64,000 nt of DNA from Arthrobacter sp. U41. GTDB taxonomy: Bacteria > Actinomycetota > Actinomycetes > Actinomycetales > Micrococcaceae. Shown here piece by piece: positions 27,723 to 37,670 of the stretch. The notes beneath the pieces are model-generated. The model had not been told where the DNA came from. It saw nothing but the letters and a program-made list of their open reading frames with translations, and did not search any database. The first letter of the stretch is position 1; each line of letters starts with the position of its first letter. The stretch lies in assembly GCF_001750145.1 (NCBI RefSeq), contig NZ_CP015732.1, forward strand, positions 2,666,001-2,730,000, read 5' to 3'. Position numbers and translations under genes: made by a program.

Positions 27723-28925
27723 CTAGTGCAGGTCCTGGCCCGGCGCCGGCAACTCGTGCGGCGCCGGGAGGTCCGGCAACGTGCGGCCGGCGAGGGTGCT
27801 GGCCACCCAGAGCGACCGGGCAAGGTGGCCTTCGTGGCGGGGCTTCGAGGCATACCCGAGGGCGTTCTCCACCTCGCGGGCCAGGCTCCATTGCCGGGCC
27901 ACCTCGGCGTCGAGGCCCGCGGCCAGGCTGAAGTCCCGGCAGCGCTCCAGCAGGCCCCGTTGCGGATCCGCCCGCGGGAGCTCAGGGATACGGTTCCACA
28001 GCAAGGGTGCCACCGCGAATTCCGCCTCGCCGATCATGGGCTGCGGATCGATGGCGGCCCAGCCGTCGGCCGGCTCCGGCGCGCCCTCGGGTGTGCGGCC
28101 CCGCGGTGCGCCGCGGTCGGGTGCGCCGCGGTCGGACCGGGCCAGGACATTCAAGAAGTGCAGGTCGGTATGGACCAGGACATCGCGTCCGGAGCGGCGC
28201 CCGACAGCCCCGCGGGTCTGGCAGACCTCCAGCGCGGCTTCCAGCAGCCAGCGCGGGAAAGGGCGGCCCAGCTGTTCCCAGCTCTCCGGCAGCTCATCGC
28301 TCCACTGCTCGGCGCGGGCTGCCACGTGGCTGAACTCCCGCCATTCCGGCCGGTCGTCCGGGACCAGGCTCAGCCGGCGGATCAGTCCGCCCCACACCGG
28401 AAGCGCCAGGTCCATCGGTGCGTCCTGGAGGGACCGGGCGGCGTCCAGGCGCTCCAGCAGCACCGTGCCGGCACCGGGGTCATTGGCCAGCAGCCGCACC
28501 GCACCGCGCCCGCTCCAGAGGGCCAGGGCGTGCGGTTCCAGAAGGGCTTCGTCGTGCGGAAAGGCGACTTTCAGGACGGCAGCCCCTGCCATTGCCGCGG
28601 CGGTGCTGGCGGCGGACCTCGTGCTGGCGGCGGATGCGGCCGTGGACCCGGTGTTGGTGCTGGAGACGGCTGTGGTCCGGGTGTTGGCGCTGGCGGAGCT
28701 GCTGGAGTCAGCGTCGCCGCCGGCGCGTTGGCGCACCGGGATCACGATGGCCCCGTGGCCGTTCCACGGCAGTGCGCCCGGCGCGAGGTCAAGCTCGAGC
28801 TGCCACTGGTCCAGGCTGTGCCGGATCAGCCGGGGGAGGGAGGCCAGCCAGTCGCGGCCGGTCGTGCTGCCGCTGTAGCGGCGGCTGAGGTCGGGCGGGA
28901 TCGGGACGTCTGCGGACTGGCTCAT
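27723..28925 (-). CDS. Aminoglycoside phosphotransferase (APH(6)/hydroxyurea kinase-like) family protein
   Basis: A 400-residue kinase-like protein of the APH(6)/StrB branch. The catalytic loop is VHTDLHFLNVL, with Asp and Asn in place, and the metal-binding DxD-like segment is AAIDPQPMIGEAEF. The N-lobe is interrupted at about residues 73-115 by a Ser/Ala/Thr-rich insert, just before the strand AAVLKVAFPHDEA that holds the ATP-contacting Lys. A second Arg/Gly/Pro-rich loop follows the catalytic loop. Family members modify streptomycin or are kinases of other small molecules; chromosomal copies in soil actinobacteria need not confer resistance. It is convergent with the decarboxylase gene. 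Confidence 0.8.
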   Translation of the reverse strand: MSQSADVPIPPDLSRRYSGSTTGRDWLASLPRLIRHSLDQWQLELDLAPGALPWNGHGAIVIPVRQRAGGDADSSSSASANTRTTAVSSTNTGSTAASAASTRSAASTAAAMAGAAVLKVAFPHDEALLEPHALALWSGRGAVRLLANDPGAGTVLLERLDAARSLQDAPMDLALPVWGGLIRRLSLVPDDRPEWREFSHVAARAEQWSDELPESWEQLGRPFPRWLLEAALEVCQTRGAVGRRSGRDVLVHTDLHFLNVLARSDRGAPDRGAPRGRTPEGAPEPADGWAAIDPQPMIGEAEFAVAPLLWNRIPELPRADPQRGLLERCRDFSLAAGLDAEVARQWSLAREVENALGYASKPRHEGHLARSLWVASTLAGRTLPDLPAPHELPAPGQDLH

Positions 28926-29052
28926 CAGAACCAGCGTAGTTGCTTCCGGCCACCTTGAAACCCCGGGGACTTGGGACCTAAGACCGACGACCTATGACAT
29001 GGCACCTGACACGGGCGGATTGCCGGATCGCGGGCCACCTCGTCAGACGGAG

Positions 29053-29126
29053 TGGAACGGCTGCGCGGCGGGCCTTCTCATCAGCCGGACTGGAACGGCT
29101 GACGGCGGGCCTTCTCATCAGCCGGC
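29053..29126. repeat. Two-copy ~38-bp tandem repeat
   Basis: TGGAACGGCTGCGCGGCGGG onward (29053-29090) is repeated at 29091-29126 with two substitutions; both copies end CCTTCTCATCAGCCGG. It lies just downstream of the VIT-type gene stop (minus strand), in the gap between it and the start of the kinase-like gene. It may have come from duplication of a short 3' region. Confidence 0.75.
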
Positions 29127-29148
29127 CGGGCCGGCAGGAACAGGACTA

Positions 29149-29880
29149 TCAGACGGTGATGCCGCTGGCGCCGAGCCAACTGCCGATCAGGAAGGTCGCG
29201 ACAAGCGCAGCGGCGCCGCCGATCACCACGCGGATGGCAGCCTTCATCTTCCCGCCGCCGCCGATCCACGCGCCGATGGCCCCGGTCAAGGCCAGCGCCA
29301 CCAGCACCGCCACGAAGGTCAGCGGAACCCGGATGTTCTCCGGCGGCAGCAGGATGGCAAGCATCGGGAGGATCGCGCCGATCAGGAACGCCGCGGCGGA
29401 GGCGAACGCGGCGTGCCAGGGGCTGACAATGTCCGTCTCGTCAATGTGCAGCTCTGCCGAGAGGTGCGCGCCGAGGGCATCGTGGGCGGTGAGTTCCCGG
29501 GCTACCGTGCGGGCGGTCTCGGCGCTGAGGCCTTTGCCCTGATAGATGGCCGCGAGTTCTTCGAGTTCCTCTTCGGGCTGCTCTTCCAGTTCCCGGCGTT
29601 CCTTCTCGATCAGAGCCTGCTGACTGTCCTTCTGGCTGCTCACGGAGACATATTCGCCCAGCGCCATCGAGATTGCACCACCCACGACGCCGGCAGTGCC
29701 GGCGATGAGGATGGGGCCGGATTCCGTGGTGACGCCGGCAACGCCGACCACAATCGCGGCGACGGAGACGATGCCGTCATTGGCGCCCAGCACACCCGCG
29801 CGGAGCCAGTTGAGGCGGTGTGCGATGTCATTGCGGTGTGGCTCGTTCTCATGCTGAATGGGTACGGCTTGACTGTCCAT
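29149..29880 (-). CDS. VIT1/CCC1 family membrane protein (probable iron/manganese transporter)
   Basis: A 243-residue protein of the VIT1/CCC1 (DUF125) family, which export Fe2+ or Mn2+ from the cytosol. The first helix region has NWLRAGVLGANDGIVSVAAIVVG with the conserved Asn-Asp, then GGAISMALGEYVSVSSQKD, an acidic cytosolic stretch (KERRELEEQPEEELEEL), and three C-terminal transmembrane segments. The acidic stretch matches the metal-binding helix of the family. The ATG at 29880 is used; upstream in-frame codons run into the intergenic repeat at 29953. Metal preference is not determined. Confidence 0.9.
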   Translation of the reverse strand: MDSQAVPIQHENEPHRNDIAHRLNWLRAGVLGANDGIVSVAAIVVGVAGVTTESGPILIAGTAGVVGGAISMALGEYVSVSSQKDSQQALIEKERRELEEQPEEELEELAAIYQGKGLSAETARTVARELTAHDALGAHLSAELHIDETDIVSPWHAAFASAAAFLIGAILPMLAILLPPENIRVPLTFVAVLVALALTGAIGAWIGGGGKMKAAIRVVIGGAAALVATFLIGSWLGASGITV

Positions 29881-29952
29881 GAGTACAGCAAAGCACCGGC
29901 GCCCACAGCCAGCCAGTATGACGAGCCTAACTAAGCGATTCCTCGCCACCGC

Positions 29953-30223
29953 GGTTGCTGTATCCCGGACCTGGCTCGGGCGGCGCGGCGGGGGCACTTT
30001 GACACAGACACACCGCGTCCTGCGCAGGATTCGGGGCCCGCGGACCTCAAAGGCGCCCCGTTCTGCCGCCACCTGCAGCACGGCCACCCCCACGCGCAGC
30101 TTCGGTTGCTGTATCCCGGACCTGGCTCGGGCGGCGCAGCGGGGGCACTTTGACACAGACACGCCGCATTTTGGGCGGGATTCGGGGCCCGCGGACCTCA
30201 TAGCCGCCCCGTTCTCCCGCCAC
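29953..30223. repeat. Two 120-bp direct repeats in the gap 29881-30357
   Basis: Copies at 29953-30072 and 30104-30223 start GGTTGCTGTATCCCGGACCT, share GGGGGCACTTTGACACAGAC and GGATTCGGGGCCCGCGGACC, and end GTTCTSCCGCCAC. They differ at a handful of positions. The rest of this 477-bp gap is GC-rich and shows no gene. The core GGGGGCACTTTGACAC is also part of the hairpin at 19188-19265, so the elements are related. They lie upstream of the VIT1-like gene and downstream of the DUF4439 gene. Confidence 0.8.
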
Positions 30224-30357
30224 AGCCCTCCCGCCACAGCCAGCCAGCCCCCAGCCCTCCCGGCCACCGAGCAGGGGCGGGAAATCGCGGGTCCGCGGCT
30301 GGAAGAGGCCAAGGAAAACCAGGAGCCGGCAACCCAAAAATCGTCCGGGACCCGGGG

Positions 30358-31545
30358 CTATGGACTGGGGGTTGGTGACGGAAGCTCGGGGAATCCCTCC
30401 GGGTCTGCGGTCAGGCCCGGAAGCACGCCGGTTTCAGCGCCCCAGAGAGCGGCGCGGCGTGCGGCGCCGACAAGACCGGTGATGGCCCACTGCCGGGTCT
30501 CACCCTCGCTCAGGGCCACCAGGTCCCCGTAAACAGGCAGTGCCGCAGCCTCCAGGCCGCCGAGACCCGCGGCCGGTGAATCGAGGAAGTCCTGCCCCAA
30601 CTGGTAGCCGGCCACGCGGGGCGGAACCGGGGCGCAGTGCACTCTGCTCAGCGCTTCGGCAGCTCCGGCGAGGGCCTCATGCCGGGCTAGCTGCTCCGCC
30701 GCCGGGCCGGCTGCTTGGCCGCCCAGCCGGGTCAGGGCCACCTGATAGCCGTACACGGTTTCCAGTTCGGTCTCCACGGTCGCCGCCAGCGCTGCGGCAA
30801 GGGAAGCGGGGGCAGGGTCCGTCCCCGCCAGGTTGCCCGCCAGGTTGCCCGCCGAGGCTACCGCCGTGGGACCGGTCGGATCATCGGCCGCGGCGCCGGA
30901 GGACGCCGGCGATGCCGTCGCGCTCGTGCATACCCCGGACGGCTGGGGTGCGGCGGGGTCCGGCACGGCAGGGGCCGGAGCCCCGGCCGCGGCGGCGAGG
31001 GAGGACCCCTGGAGCAGCTGGGCGGTTCCGACGGCGGCAAGCAGCCGGGCCATGCCGCCGTCGGCAACGGCGGCGTCGGTGAGCCGTTGCGAGGCGCTGG
31101 CCGCAAGCTCGCTGGCCAGCGCGGCCACCGACGCGGGCGGGACAACAGGGGGCACAACAGCCGTCGAGGCAGCCGGAGAGGCCGGGCTCGGGGAGGAATC
31201 GGGGGAGGGCGAAGAAGCCGGTTCGTCCTGGCCCGGTCGCAGGAGGGCCCGTGCCTGGCTTGTCAGCAAACTCACAGTGCGCGCCACTGCGGCCTGCCCG
31301 TCGCCGGAGAGGGTCTGGCTGAGGAGCTCGCCGGCCGCCCGCAGCCGCATGGTTTCAGCCAGTGCCGCGGACCTCGCCTGTTCGGAAAACGTCGGTTCGG
31401 CGGGCTCCTTCGGGTTTCCGGGACTCAACGCCACCCCGAGGCTGACGACCACAAGGGCGAGGCAGGCCAGGAGCGAGATGCGGGGAATGAGTCCCCGCCG
31501 CCGCTTTTCCCTGGTGTCGTCTTTCACAACAGACCATTTTGTCAT
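30358..31545 (-). CDS. Membrane-anchored DUF4439 (ferritin-like) protein
   Basis: A 395-residue protein with a basic N-terminus (REKRRR), one transmembrane helix (about 20-42) and a large outside part. The middle is low-complexity Ser/Pro/Ala. The C-terminal 150 residues match the DUF4439 ferritin-like helical domain: ETELETVYGYQVALTRLG, EQLARHEALAGAAEALSRV and the later LVALSEGETRQWAITGL. Ferritin-like helices carry Glu/His metal ligands, and the ETELE...Y and RHE motifs fit, though metal binding is unproven. It is divergent from rimP, where actinobacteria commonly have this gene. The ATG at 31545 is used because longer frames enter rimP antisense. Confidence 0.8.
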   Translation of the reverse strand: MTKWSVVKDDTREKRRRGLIPRISLLACLALVVVSLGVALSPGNPKEPAEPTFSEQARSAALAETMRLRAAGELLSQTLSGDGQAAVARTVSLLTSQARALLRPGQDEPASSPSPDSSPSPASPAASTAVVPPVVPPASVAALASELAASASQRLTDAAVADGGMARLLAAVGTAQLLQGSSLAAAAGAPAPAVPDPAAPQPSGVCTSATASPASSGAAADDPTGPTAVASAGNLAGNLAGTDPAPASLAAALAATVETELETVYGYQVALTRLGGQAAGPAAEQLARHEALAGAAEALSRVHCAPVPPRVAGYQLGQDFLDSPAAGLGGLEAAALPVYGDLVALSEGETRQWAITGLVGAARRAALWGAETGVLPGLTADPEGFPELPSPTPSP

Positions 31546-31632
31546 GCCGGCCGGGAACTCGGTGCACCATGGCGCCGGGAAAATCGCTAGGCTAGTACAC
31601 ACAACATCATCTAGCGGGAGGCGGCCGGCATC

Positions 31633-32250
31633 ATGACCAACGCAGAAGCCACGACTTCGACAGACCGGACCGGGACGGGTAAGGCTGACGCCGCACCCGC
31701 TCACAACTTTGAGGCCGAGCGGCTGCATGCCCTCCTGGAGCCCGAAGTCCTGGCAAACCGGCTTTACCTGGAGGACGTTTCCATTCACGTCGCCGGTGCC
31801 AACCGGGTGGTCCACGTGGTGGTGGACCTGCCGCAGGAGGAAACGGGCGGCGTCGGTCTTGACGTCATCGCGGAGATCTCCAAGACCCTTTCCGAAACCC
31901 TGGACAACGATCCCAGCACCGACGCGCGACCGTACGAGCTTGAGGTTTCCTCGCCCGGCGTCGGCCGTCCCCTGACCGAAGAGCGGCACTGGCACCGCGC
32001 CCGCGGCCGGATGGTCAAGGTTAATGTCCTCCAGGGTGAGAACGTCACCGGCCGGGTCCAGTCCGTTGATGACGAAGGCGTCACCCTGATCCCGGAGATC
32101 GCCGTGAAGAAGGGCATGAAGCCCAAGCAGGGCGAGCCCATCAAGCTTCCGTTCGACAAGATCCGCAGTGGAAAAGTCGAGATAGAGTTCAGCCACCTCG
32201 AAGAGGCCGGTCTGGAGAACGCACACAATGGACCTTCCGAGGAGGCCTAA
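31633..32250 (+). CDS. rimP: Ribosome maturation factor RimP
   Basis: A 205-residue 30S assembly factor. After a Thr/Ala-rich leader of about 25 residues come the two RimP domains: the N-terminal ferredoxin-like domain with [11 protein letters not shown] and [16 protein letters not shown], the linker [16 protein letters not shown] (strongly diagnostic), and the SH3-like domain. The stop overlaps the nusA start by one base (TAATG), giving translational coupling. First gene of the nusA-infB operon. Confidence 0.94.
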   Translation: MTNAEATTSTDRTGTGKADAAPAHNFEAERLHALLEPEVLANRLYLEDVSIHVAGANRVVHVVVDLPQEETGGVGLDVIAEISKTLSETLDNDPSTDARPYELEVSSPGVGRPLTEERHWHRARGRMVKVNVLQGENVTGRVQSVDDEGVTLIPEIAVKKGMKPKQGEPIKLPFDKIRSGKVEIEFSHLEEAGLENAHNGPSEEA

Positions 32251-33230
32251 TGGATATTGACATGAGCGCACTGAGACTCCTGGAGCGTGAGCGTGAAATC
32301 CCGCTGGATCTCCTGATTCCGACCATCGAACAGGCCCTGCTGGTCGCCTACCACAAGACGCCGGGAGCCTTCGAGAAGGCCCGTGCCGAGCTGGACCGCA
32401 AGAGCGGACACGTGACCATCTGGGCCACGGAGATCGACGACGACGGCGCCCCCATCGGCGAATTCGAAGACACCCCCGCGGGCTTTGGCCGGATCGCAGC
32501 CAGCACGGCGCGGCAGATCATCCTGCAGCGCCTGCGCGATGTTGAGGACGACAATGTCCTCGGAGAGTTCAAGGGCCGCGAGGGCGAGCTCGTGGCCGGA
32601 ACCATCCAGCAGGGCAACAACCCGCACATGATCCAGGTCAACCTGGGCACGGTGGAGGCACTGCTTCCGCCGCCCGAGCAGGTGCCCGGGGAGAAGTACA
32701 CCCACGGCAACCGGCTCCGCGCCTTCGTGATCGACGTGCACCGCGGCACCAAGGGCCCCTCCATCACCCTGTCCCGGTCCCACCCGGGCCTCGTGCGGAA
32801 GCTCTTCGAAATGGAAGTTCCGGAAATCGCGGACCGCTCCGTGGAAATCGTCGCCCTGGCCCGCGAGGCCGGGCACCGCACCAAGATGGCCGTCAAGGCC
32901 AACATCCCCGGCATCAACGCCAAGGGCGCGTGCATCGGTGAAATGGGTTCGCGCGTCCGCGCGGTCATGAACGAACTCAACGACGAAAAGATCGACATCG
33001 TCGACTATAGCGAGGACCCGGCCACGTTTATCGCCAGCGCGCTGTCCCCGTCACGGGTGAACTCGGTCACCATCACGGACGAGGCAACCCGCTCGGCCCG
33101 CGTTGTGGTGCCGGACTACCAGCTCTCCCTCGCGATCGGCAAGGAAGGCCAGAACGCCCGCCTCGCCGCCAAGCTCACCGGCTGGCGGATCGACATCATC
33201 TCCGATGCCGCCGTCAGCCGCGACAAATAG
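32250..33230 (+). CDS. nusA: Transcription termination/antitermination factor NusA
   Basis: A 326-residue NusA, the short actinobacterial form without the C-terminal acidic repeats of E. coli NusA. It has the N-terminal RNA polymerase-binding domain ([18 protein letters not shown]), an S1 domain (about 105-180, with [15 protein letters not shown]), and KH domains with [31 protein letters not shown] and [20 protein letters not shown]. It controls pausing and termination and lies in the usual place between rimP and ylxR. Confidence 0.95.
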   Translation: MDIDMSALRLLEREREIPLDLLIPTIEQALLVAYHKTPGAFEKARAELDRKSGHVTIWATEIDDDGAPIGEFEDTPAGFGRIAASTARQIILQRLRDVEDDNVLGEFKGREGELVAGTIQQGNNPHMIQVNLGTVEALLPPPEQVPGEKYTHGNRLRAFVIDVHRGTKGPSITLSRSHPGLVRKLFEMEVPEIADRSVEIVALAREAGHRTKMAVKANIPGINAKGACIGEMGSRVRAVMNELNDEKIDIVDYSEDPATFIASALSPSRVNSVTITDEATRSARVVVPDYQLSLAIGKEGQNARLAAKLTGWRIDIISDAAVSRDK

Positions 33231-33328
33231 CCACCCGGCTCCACCGGCCCGGGCAATCGGGCACCGGTGCAGGCCCGCCCGTCAGCGTCCGTGTCCCCGA
33301 AGGTTCGGGGCCCGGGCGCTTGAGGGGC

Positions 33329-33481
33329 TAGAATAGACATGACCGCGCCTCACGGCCGGTATCCGCGTGTCCCCAACGCGTCCGGGTTATGTCCGGCGAA
33401 GGTGTTGTTCACAACCCTTGGCCAGGCTGGCTCCAGCAGCCCGGGGCCGGCAGATATGTACTGGCAGGAAGATACTCGTAA
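33329..33481 (+). promoter_or_regulatory. Possible internal promoter ahead of ylxR-infB
   Basis: The 251-bp gap between nusA and ylxR is longer than usual for this operon and contains TAGAAT at 33329-33334, a plausible -10 element, after a small GC-rich hairpin (GTGTCCCCGAAGGTTCGGGG). No -35 is clear. An internal promoter would let infB be transcribed separately from nusA. Confidence 0.35.
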
Positions 33482-33823
33482 GTGGCACACGTGCAACACC
33501 TCGAGAATCAGCCGCAGCGTACCTGCATCGGATGCCGGAAAAAGGGTTCGCGGTCGCAGCTTCTCCGGCTCGTCGCCGACGGCAGCGGTTCAACCGCCGT
33601 CGTACTGGATGAACGACGCCGGATGGCTGGCCGGGGTGCATGGCTGCACCCCAGCGAAAAGTGCCTGGCACTGGCGGTCAAACGTCGGGCGTTCGGACGC
33701 GCCCTCAACGGCGCCGCCGTAACAGCCGACGTCGAACGCCGGATCATGGCAGTCACGCAAGCCGTGGACACCCCGGTGGCCGCAGCAAAAACCGTCCAAC
33801 CTGAAAGCGGGTCAGAAAACTGA
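33482..33823 (+). CDS. ylxR: YlxR (DUF448) RNA-binding protein
   Basis: A 113-residue basic protein. The diagnostic YlxR core is RTCIGCRKKGSRSQLLRLV near residue 13, followed by RMAGRGAWLHPSEKCLALAVKRRAFGRAL. Members bind RNA, and in Firmicutes one was shown to modulate RNase P. The GTG start at 33482 is used; a GTG at 33491 is equally good. It is the usual gene between nusA and infB. Confidence 0.9.
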   Translation: MAHVQHLENQPQRTCIGCRKKGSRSQLLRLVADGSGSTAVVLDERRRMAGRGAWLHPSEKCLALAVKRRAFGRALNGAAVTADVERRIMAVTQAVDTPVAAAKTVQPESGSEN

Positions 33824-33975
33824 TGGAAACCCGATGAGTTCCCAGCGATGAGTGCGCAACGATGACAAATTTGTTGCGCTCTGCAATGGACCTTTCAGCT
33901 GCACTCGCGGCGAAGGTCCGCAGTAAGAAGTAGACGGTTCGTGCCTGGCTCGGTGCGGACCGAGACAGGAGAAAT

Positions 33976-36882
33976 GTGGCCAAGGTCCGCGTACATGAGC
34001 TTGCTAAAGAGCTCGGTATTACTTCCAAAGATGCAGTAACCAAACTGCAGGAACTGGGCGAATTCGTTCGCTCTGCCTCTTCCACCATTGAGGCCCCCGT
34101 TGTGAGGAAACTCCGCAACGCGTTCCCCGACGCAGCAGCAGCTTCGAAGTCCGAAGCGCCCGCGTCCGCACCCAAGGCACCCGCCAGCCCCTCGGCATCC
34201 CGTCCGGCGCCCGCGCCGGCCGCGGTTGCACCCACGGCGCCGGCGGCTGCAGTAACCAAGACAGAAGCTCCGGCAGCAGCAGCGGCTCCGGCACCGAGTG
34301 CCGCCCCGGCAGCTCCGGCCGCCGCACCGGCCGCACCTGCGGCTCCCGCCGCCCAGGCTCCGGCCGCACCTTCGACGGGCGCCAAGCCCGGCGCACGTCC
34401 GGCACCGAAGGCTGAAGCCCCGGCTGCTCCGGCACGCCAGGGTGGCGCACCCCGCCCGGGCGGTCCCCGTCCCGGCAACAACCCGTTCGCTACCTCCCAG
34501 GGCATGCCCCGGGGCCGCGGCGGCGACAACGAACGTCCCTCGCGTCCGGGTAACAACCCGTTCGCTCCTTCCCAGGGCATGCCGCGTCCGGGCGGAAGCC
34601 GCACCGAGGGCGAACGCCCCGGCGGGCCCCGTCCCGCAGCAGGCGCTGGTGGTCCGCGTCCCGGCGCTCCCCGCACAGGCGGAGCCCCGGGTGCCCGTCC
34701 GGGCGCCCCGCGTCCGGCTGGCGCTGCAGGCGCTGGCCGTCCGGCAGGGGCCGGCGGAAACCGTCCGACTCCCGGCATGATGCCTAACCGCACCGAACGT
34801 CCCGCACCCGCAGGTGCAGGCCGTCCCGGCGGCGGAGCCCGCGGCCCCGGCCGTCCGGGTGGCGCTCCAGGTACCGGTGCTCCCGGTGCCGGTGGCGGCG
34901 CTCCGGCCGGCGGTGGCTTCGGCAAGGGTGGCCGCGGTCGCGGTGGCACCCAGGGTGCTTTCGGTAAGGGCGGCGCAGGCCGTGGCAAGCAGCGCAAGTC
35001 GAAGCGTGCCAAGCGCCAGGAACTCGAGCAGATGAGTGCTCCGTCGCTGGGTGGCGTAAGTGTGCCCCGCGGCGACGGCCACACCGTGGTCCGGCTTCGC
35101 CGTGGCTCGTCCATCACGGACTTTGCCGACAAGATCGAGGCGAACCCCGCAGCACTGGTGACCGTCCTCTTCCACCTCGGCGAAATGGCTACCGCCACGC
35201 AGTCGCTGGATGAAGAGACCTTCGCCCTGCTGGGCGAGGAGCTTGGCTACAAGCTCCAGGTCGTGTCCCCGGAGGACGAGGAGCGCGATCTGCTCTCCGG
35301 CTTCGACATCGACTTCGACGCCGAGCTGGAAGCCGAAGGCGATGAGGAACTTGAGGCACGTCCTCCGGTTGTCACCGTCATGGGTCACGTTGACCACGGT
35401 AAGACCCGTCTGCTCGATGCCATCCGCAAGTCCGACGTTATGGCGGGCGAGCACGGCGGCATCACGCAGCACATCGGTGCTTACCAGGTCACGCACGCCC
35501 ACGAAGGTATCGATCGCAAGATCACCTTCATCGATACTCCGGGCCACGAGGCGTTCACCGCCATGCGTGCCCGTGGTGCCAAGGTCACTGACATCGCCAT
35601 CCTCGTGGTCGCAGCGGACGACGGCGTTATGCCGCAGACCGTTGAAGCCCTCAACCACGCGCAGGCGGCCAACGTGCCGATCGTTGTGGCCGTGAACAAG
35701 ATCGACAAGGAAGGCGCGAACCCGGAAAAGGTCCGCGGCCAGCTGACCGAGTACGGACTGGTTCCGGAAGAATACGGTGGCGACACCATGTTCGTGGAGG
35801 TCTCTGCCCGCCAGAACCTGAACATCGACGAGCTGCTCGAGGCCGTCCTGCTCACCGCAGACGCAGCCCTGGACATGCGCGCCAACCCGAACAAGGACGC
35901 CCGCGGTATCGCGATTGAGGCCAACCTGGACAAGGGCCGCGGCGCGGTCGCTACCGTCCTGGTCCAGTCCGGCACCCTGCACATCGGCGACACCATCGTG
36001 GCAGGCACGGCCCACGGCCGCGTACGTGCGATGTTCGACGACGACGGCAGTGCACTGACCGAGGCCGGCCCGTCCCGCCCCGTGCAGGTACTGGGTCTGT
36101 CCAACGTCCCGCGCGCCGGCGACACGTTCTTCGTGACCGCTGACGAGCGCACCGCCCGCCAGATCGCCGAGAAGCGTGAAGCTGCGGACCGCAACGCGGC
36201 CCTGGCCAAGCGCCGCAAGCGCATCAGCCTGGAAGACTTCGACCAGGCCGTCGCCGATGGCAAGATCGACACCCTCAACCTCATCCTCAAGGGTGACGTG
36301 TCCGGTGCCGTGGAAGCCCTCGAAGACGCGCTGCTCAAGATCGACGTCGGCGAAGGTGTCCAGCTCCGCGTTATCCACCGCGGTGTCGGTGCGATCACGC
36401 AGAACGACGTCAACCTGGCGACGGTCGACAGCGCCGTCATCATCGGCTTCAACGTCAAGCCCGCCGAGCGTGTTGCCGAACTGGCAGACCGCGAAGGCGT
36501 GGACATGCGCTTCTACTCCGTCATCTACGCAGCAATTGATGACATTGAGGCAGCCCTCAAGGGCATGCTCAAGCCCGAGTACGAAGAGGTCCAGCTTGGC
36601 ACCGCCGAGGTCCGCGAAGTGTTCCGTTCCTCCAAGTTCGGCAACATTGCAGGCTCGATCGTGCGCTCGGGTGTTATCCGACGCAACGCCAAGGCCCGGG
36701 TCAGCCGCGACGGCAAGGTCATCGGTGACAACCTCACCGTTGAGACGCTCAAGCGCTTCAAGGACGACGCCACCGAGGTCCGCACGGACTTCGAGTGTGG
36801 TATCGGTCTTGGCTCGTTCAACGACATCAACGAAGGTGACACCATCGAGACCTTCGAGATGCGCGAAAAGCCGCGCCTCTAA
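33976..36882 (+). CDS. infB: Translation initiation factor IF-2
   Basis: A 968-residue GTPase that places initiator tRNA on the 30S subunit. The N-terminus has the IF2N domain ([25 protein letters not shown] split here by family), then a 300-residue Ala/Pro/Gly/Arg-rich linker holding two copies of RPGNNPFA(T/P)SQGMPR. The G domain follows: [16 protein letters not shown] (P-loop), [15 protein letters not shown] (G3) and NKID (G4), then beta-barrel, IF2 and C-terminal tRNA-binding domains ending in MREKPRL. The GTG start at 33976 follows AGGAGAA. A very long open frame on the opposite strand is an artefact of the repetitive GC-rich codons. Confidence 0.96.
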   Translation: MAKVRVHELAKELGITSKDAVTKLQELGEFVRSASSTIEAPVVRKLRNAFPDAAAASKSEAPASAPKAPASPSASRPAPAPAAVAPTAPAAAVTKTEAPAAAAAPAPSAAPAAPAAAPAAPAAPAAQAPAAPSTGAKPGARPAPKAEAPAAPARQGGAPRPGGPRPGNNPFATSQGMPRGRGGDNERPSRPGNNPFAPSQGMPRPGGSRTEGERPGGPRPAAGAGGPRPGAPRTGGAPGARPGAPRPAGAAGAGRPAGAGGNRPTPGMMPNRTERPAPAGAGRPGGGARGPGRPGGAPGTGAPGAGGGAPAGGGFGKGGRGRGGTQGAFGKGGAGRGKQRKSKRAKRQELEQMSAPSLGGVSVPRGDGHTVVRLRRGSSITDFADKIEANPAALVTVLFHLGEMATATQSLDEETFALLGEELGYKLQVVSPEDEERDLLSGFDIDFDAELEAEGDEELEARPPVVTVMGHVDHGKTRLLDAIRKSDVMAGEHGGITQHIGAYQVTHAHEGIDRKITFIDTPGHEAFTAMRARGAKVTDIAILVVAADDGVMPQTVEALNHAQAANVPIVVAVNKIDKEGANPEKVRGQLTEYGLVPEEYGGDTMFVEVSARQNLNIDELLEAVLLTADAALDMRANPNKDARGIAIEANLDKGRGAVATVLVQSGTLHIGDTIVAGTAHGRVRAMFDDDGSALTEAGPSRPVQVLGLSNVPRAGDTFFVTADERTARQIAEKREAADRNAALAKRRKRISLEDFDQAVADGKIDTLNLILKGDVSGAVEALEDALLKIDVGEGVQLRVIHRGVGAITQNDVNLATVDSAVIIGFNVKPAERVAELADREGVDMRFYSVIYAAIDDIEAALKGMLKPEYEEVQLGTAEVREVFRSSKFGNIAGSIVRSGVIRRNAKARVSRDGKVIGDNLTVETLKRFKDDATEVRTDFECGIGLGSFNDINEGDTIETFEMREKPRL

Positions 36883-36907
36883 GCCTGAAGTCAAATGCAG
36901 TAAAGGT

Positions 36908-36946
36908 GCGGGGCCGTTGGATTCTTCCGGCGGCCCCGCCTCTTCG
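36908..36946 (+). terminator. GC-rich hairpin after infB
   Basis: GCGGGGCCG (36908-36916) pairs with CGGCCCCGC (36931-36939) around a 14-nt loop, followed by CTCTTCG. It lies 26 nt past the infB stop and 74 nt before rbfA. The weak T-run suggests a partial terminator or attenuator between infB and rbfA. Confidence 0.6.
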
Positions 36947-37012
36947 CAAAACCCAACAGTTGTGCGGCCACCGTTCCGGCGCCGTCGTACATCCAAATTT
37001 TTAGGAGTGGAA

Positions 37013-37522
37013 ATGGCTGATCCCGCACGGGCTGCCAAGTTGGCGCAGCGGATTAAGGTTGTTGTTGCCGAGGCGCTGGGCCGGAGGGTCAAGGATCCCC
37101 GGCTTGAGGGCGTCACCGTTACCGATGCGCGTGTGACCAATGATCTTCAGCATGCCACCATCTACTACACCGTGTTCGGTGACCAGCTGGTCCAGGCCGA
37201 GGCGGCCAAGGGGCTTGAGAAGGCCAAGGGCGTGCTGCGTCAGGAAGTCGGGCGGAACATCACCGTCCGGCTCACCCCGACGCTGGAGTTCGTGGCGGAC
37301 CAGATCCCCGTCAACGCCTCCAACCTGGAGGAACTTCTCCGGGCTGCGAAGAAGCGCGACGCCGAGGTGGCCGCACTGGCTGCCAGCGCGAAGCACGCCG
37401 GCGACGCCGACCCCTACAAGAGCGACACTCCCCAGGACGTGGAGCTCGATGAGGATGACTTCGACGAAGAGGACCTCGACCTCATCAACGAAGACGACGT
37501 CGACGAGGACAGCAACAAATAG
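37013..37522 (+). CDS. rbfA: 30S ribosome-binding factor RbfA
   Basis: A 169-residue ribosome assembly factor. The KH-like core opens MADPARAAKLAQRIKVVVAEAL, then LEGVTVTDARVTNDLQHATIYYTVFG and LRQEVGRNITVRLTPTLEFVAD, all diagnostic. The last 40 residues are a very acidic tail (DEDDFDEEDLD...), longer than in E. coli RbfA and usual in Actinobacteria. The ATG at 37013 follows TTAGGAGTGG. It is the last of the clustered nusA-infB genes; truB, normally next, is 4.6 kb downstream. Confidence 0.94.
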   Translation: MADPARAAKLAQRIKVVVAEALGRRVKDPRLEGVTVTDARVTNDLQHATIYYTVFGDQLVQAEAAKGLEKAKGVLRQEVGRNITVRLTPTLEFVADQIPVNASNLEELLRAAKKRDAEVAALAASAKHAGDADPYKSDTPQDVELDEDDFDEEDLDLINEDDVDEDSNK

Positions 37523-37550
37523 TCCACACCAGCACCGCACAGCACAGCAA

Positions 37551-37587
37551 GGAAATGGCCGGCCCCGGTTGGGGACCGGCCATTTCC
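37551..37587. terminator. 12-bp perfect hairpin after rbfA
   Basis: GGAAATGGCCGG (37551-37562) pairs perfectly with CCGGCCATTTCC (37576-37587). It lies between the convergent rbfA and ScyD-like genes and could terminate both. The arm resembles the palindrome at 14772-14814 (AAATGGCCGG shared), suggesting a common origin or common use. Confidence 0.7.
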
Positions 37588-37670
37588 GTCCCGCCACCGG
37601 GGCTGATCTGTCCGCGTTTCGTTGCCGGCTATGCGCTGCCGGCGGCGCGCTGCCGGCTGTGCCGGAACGC

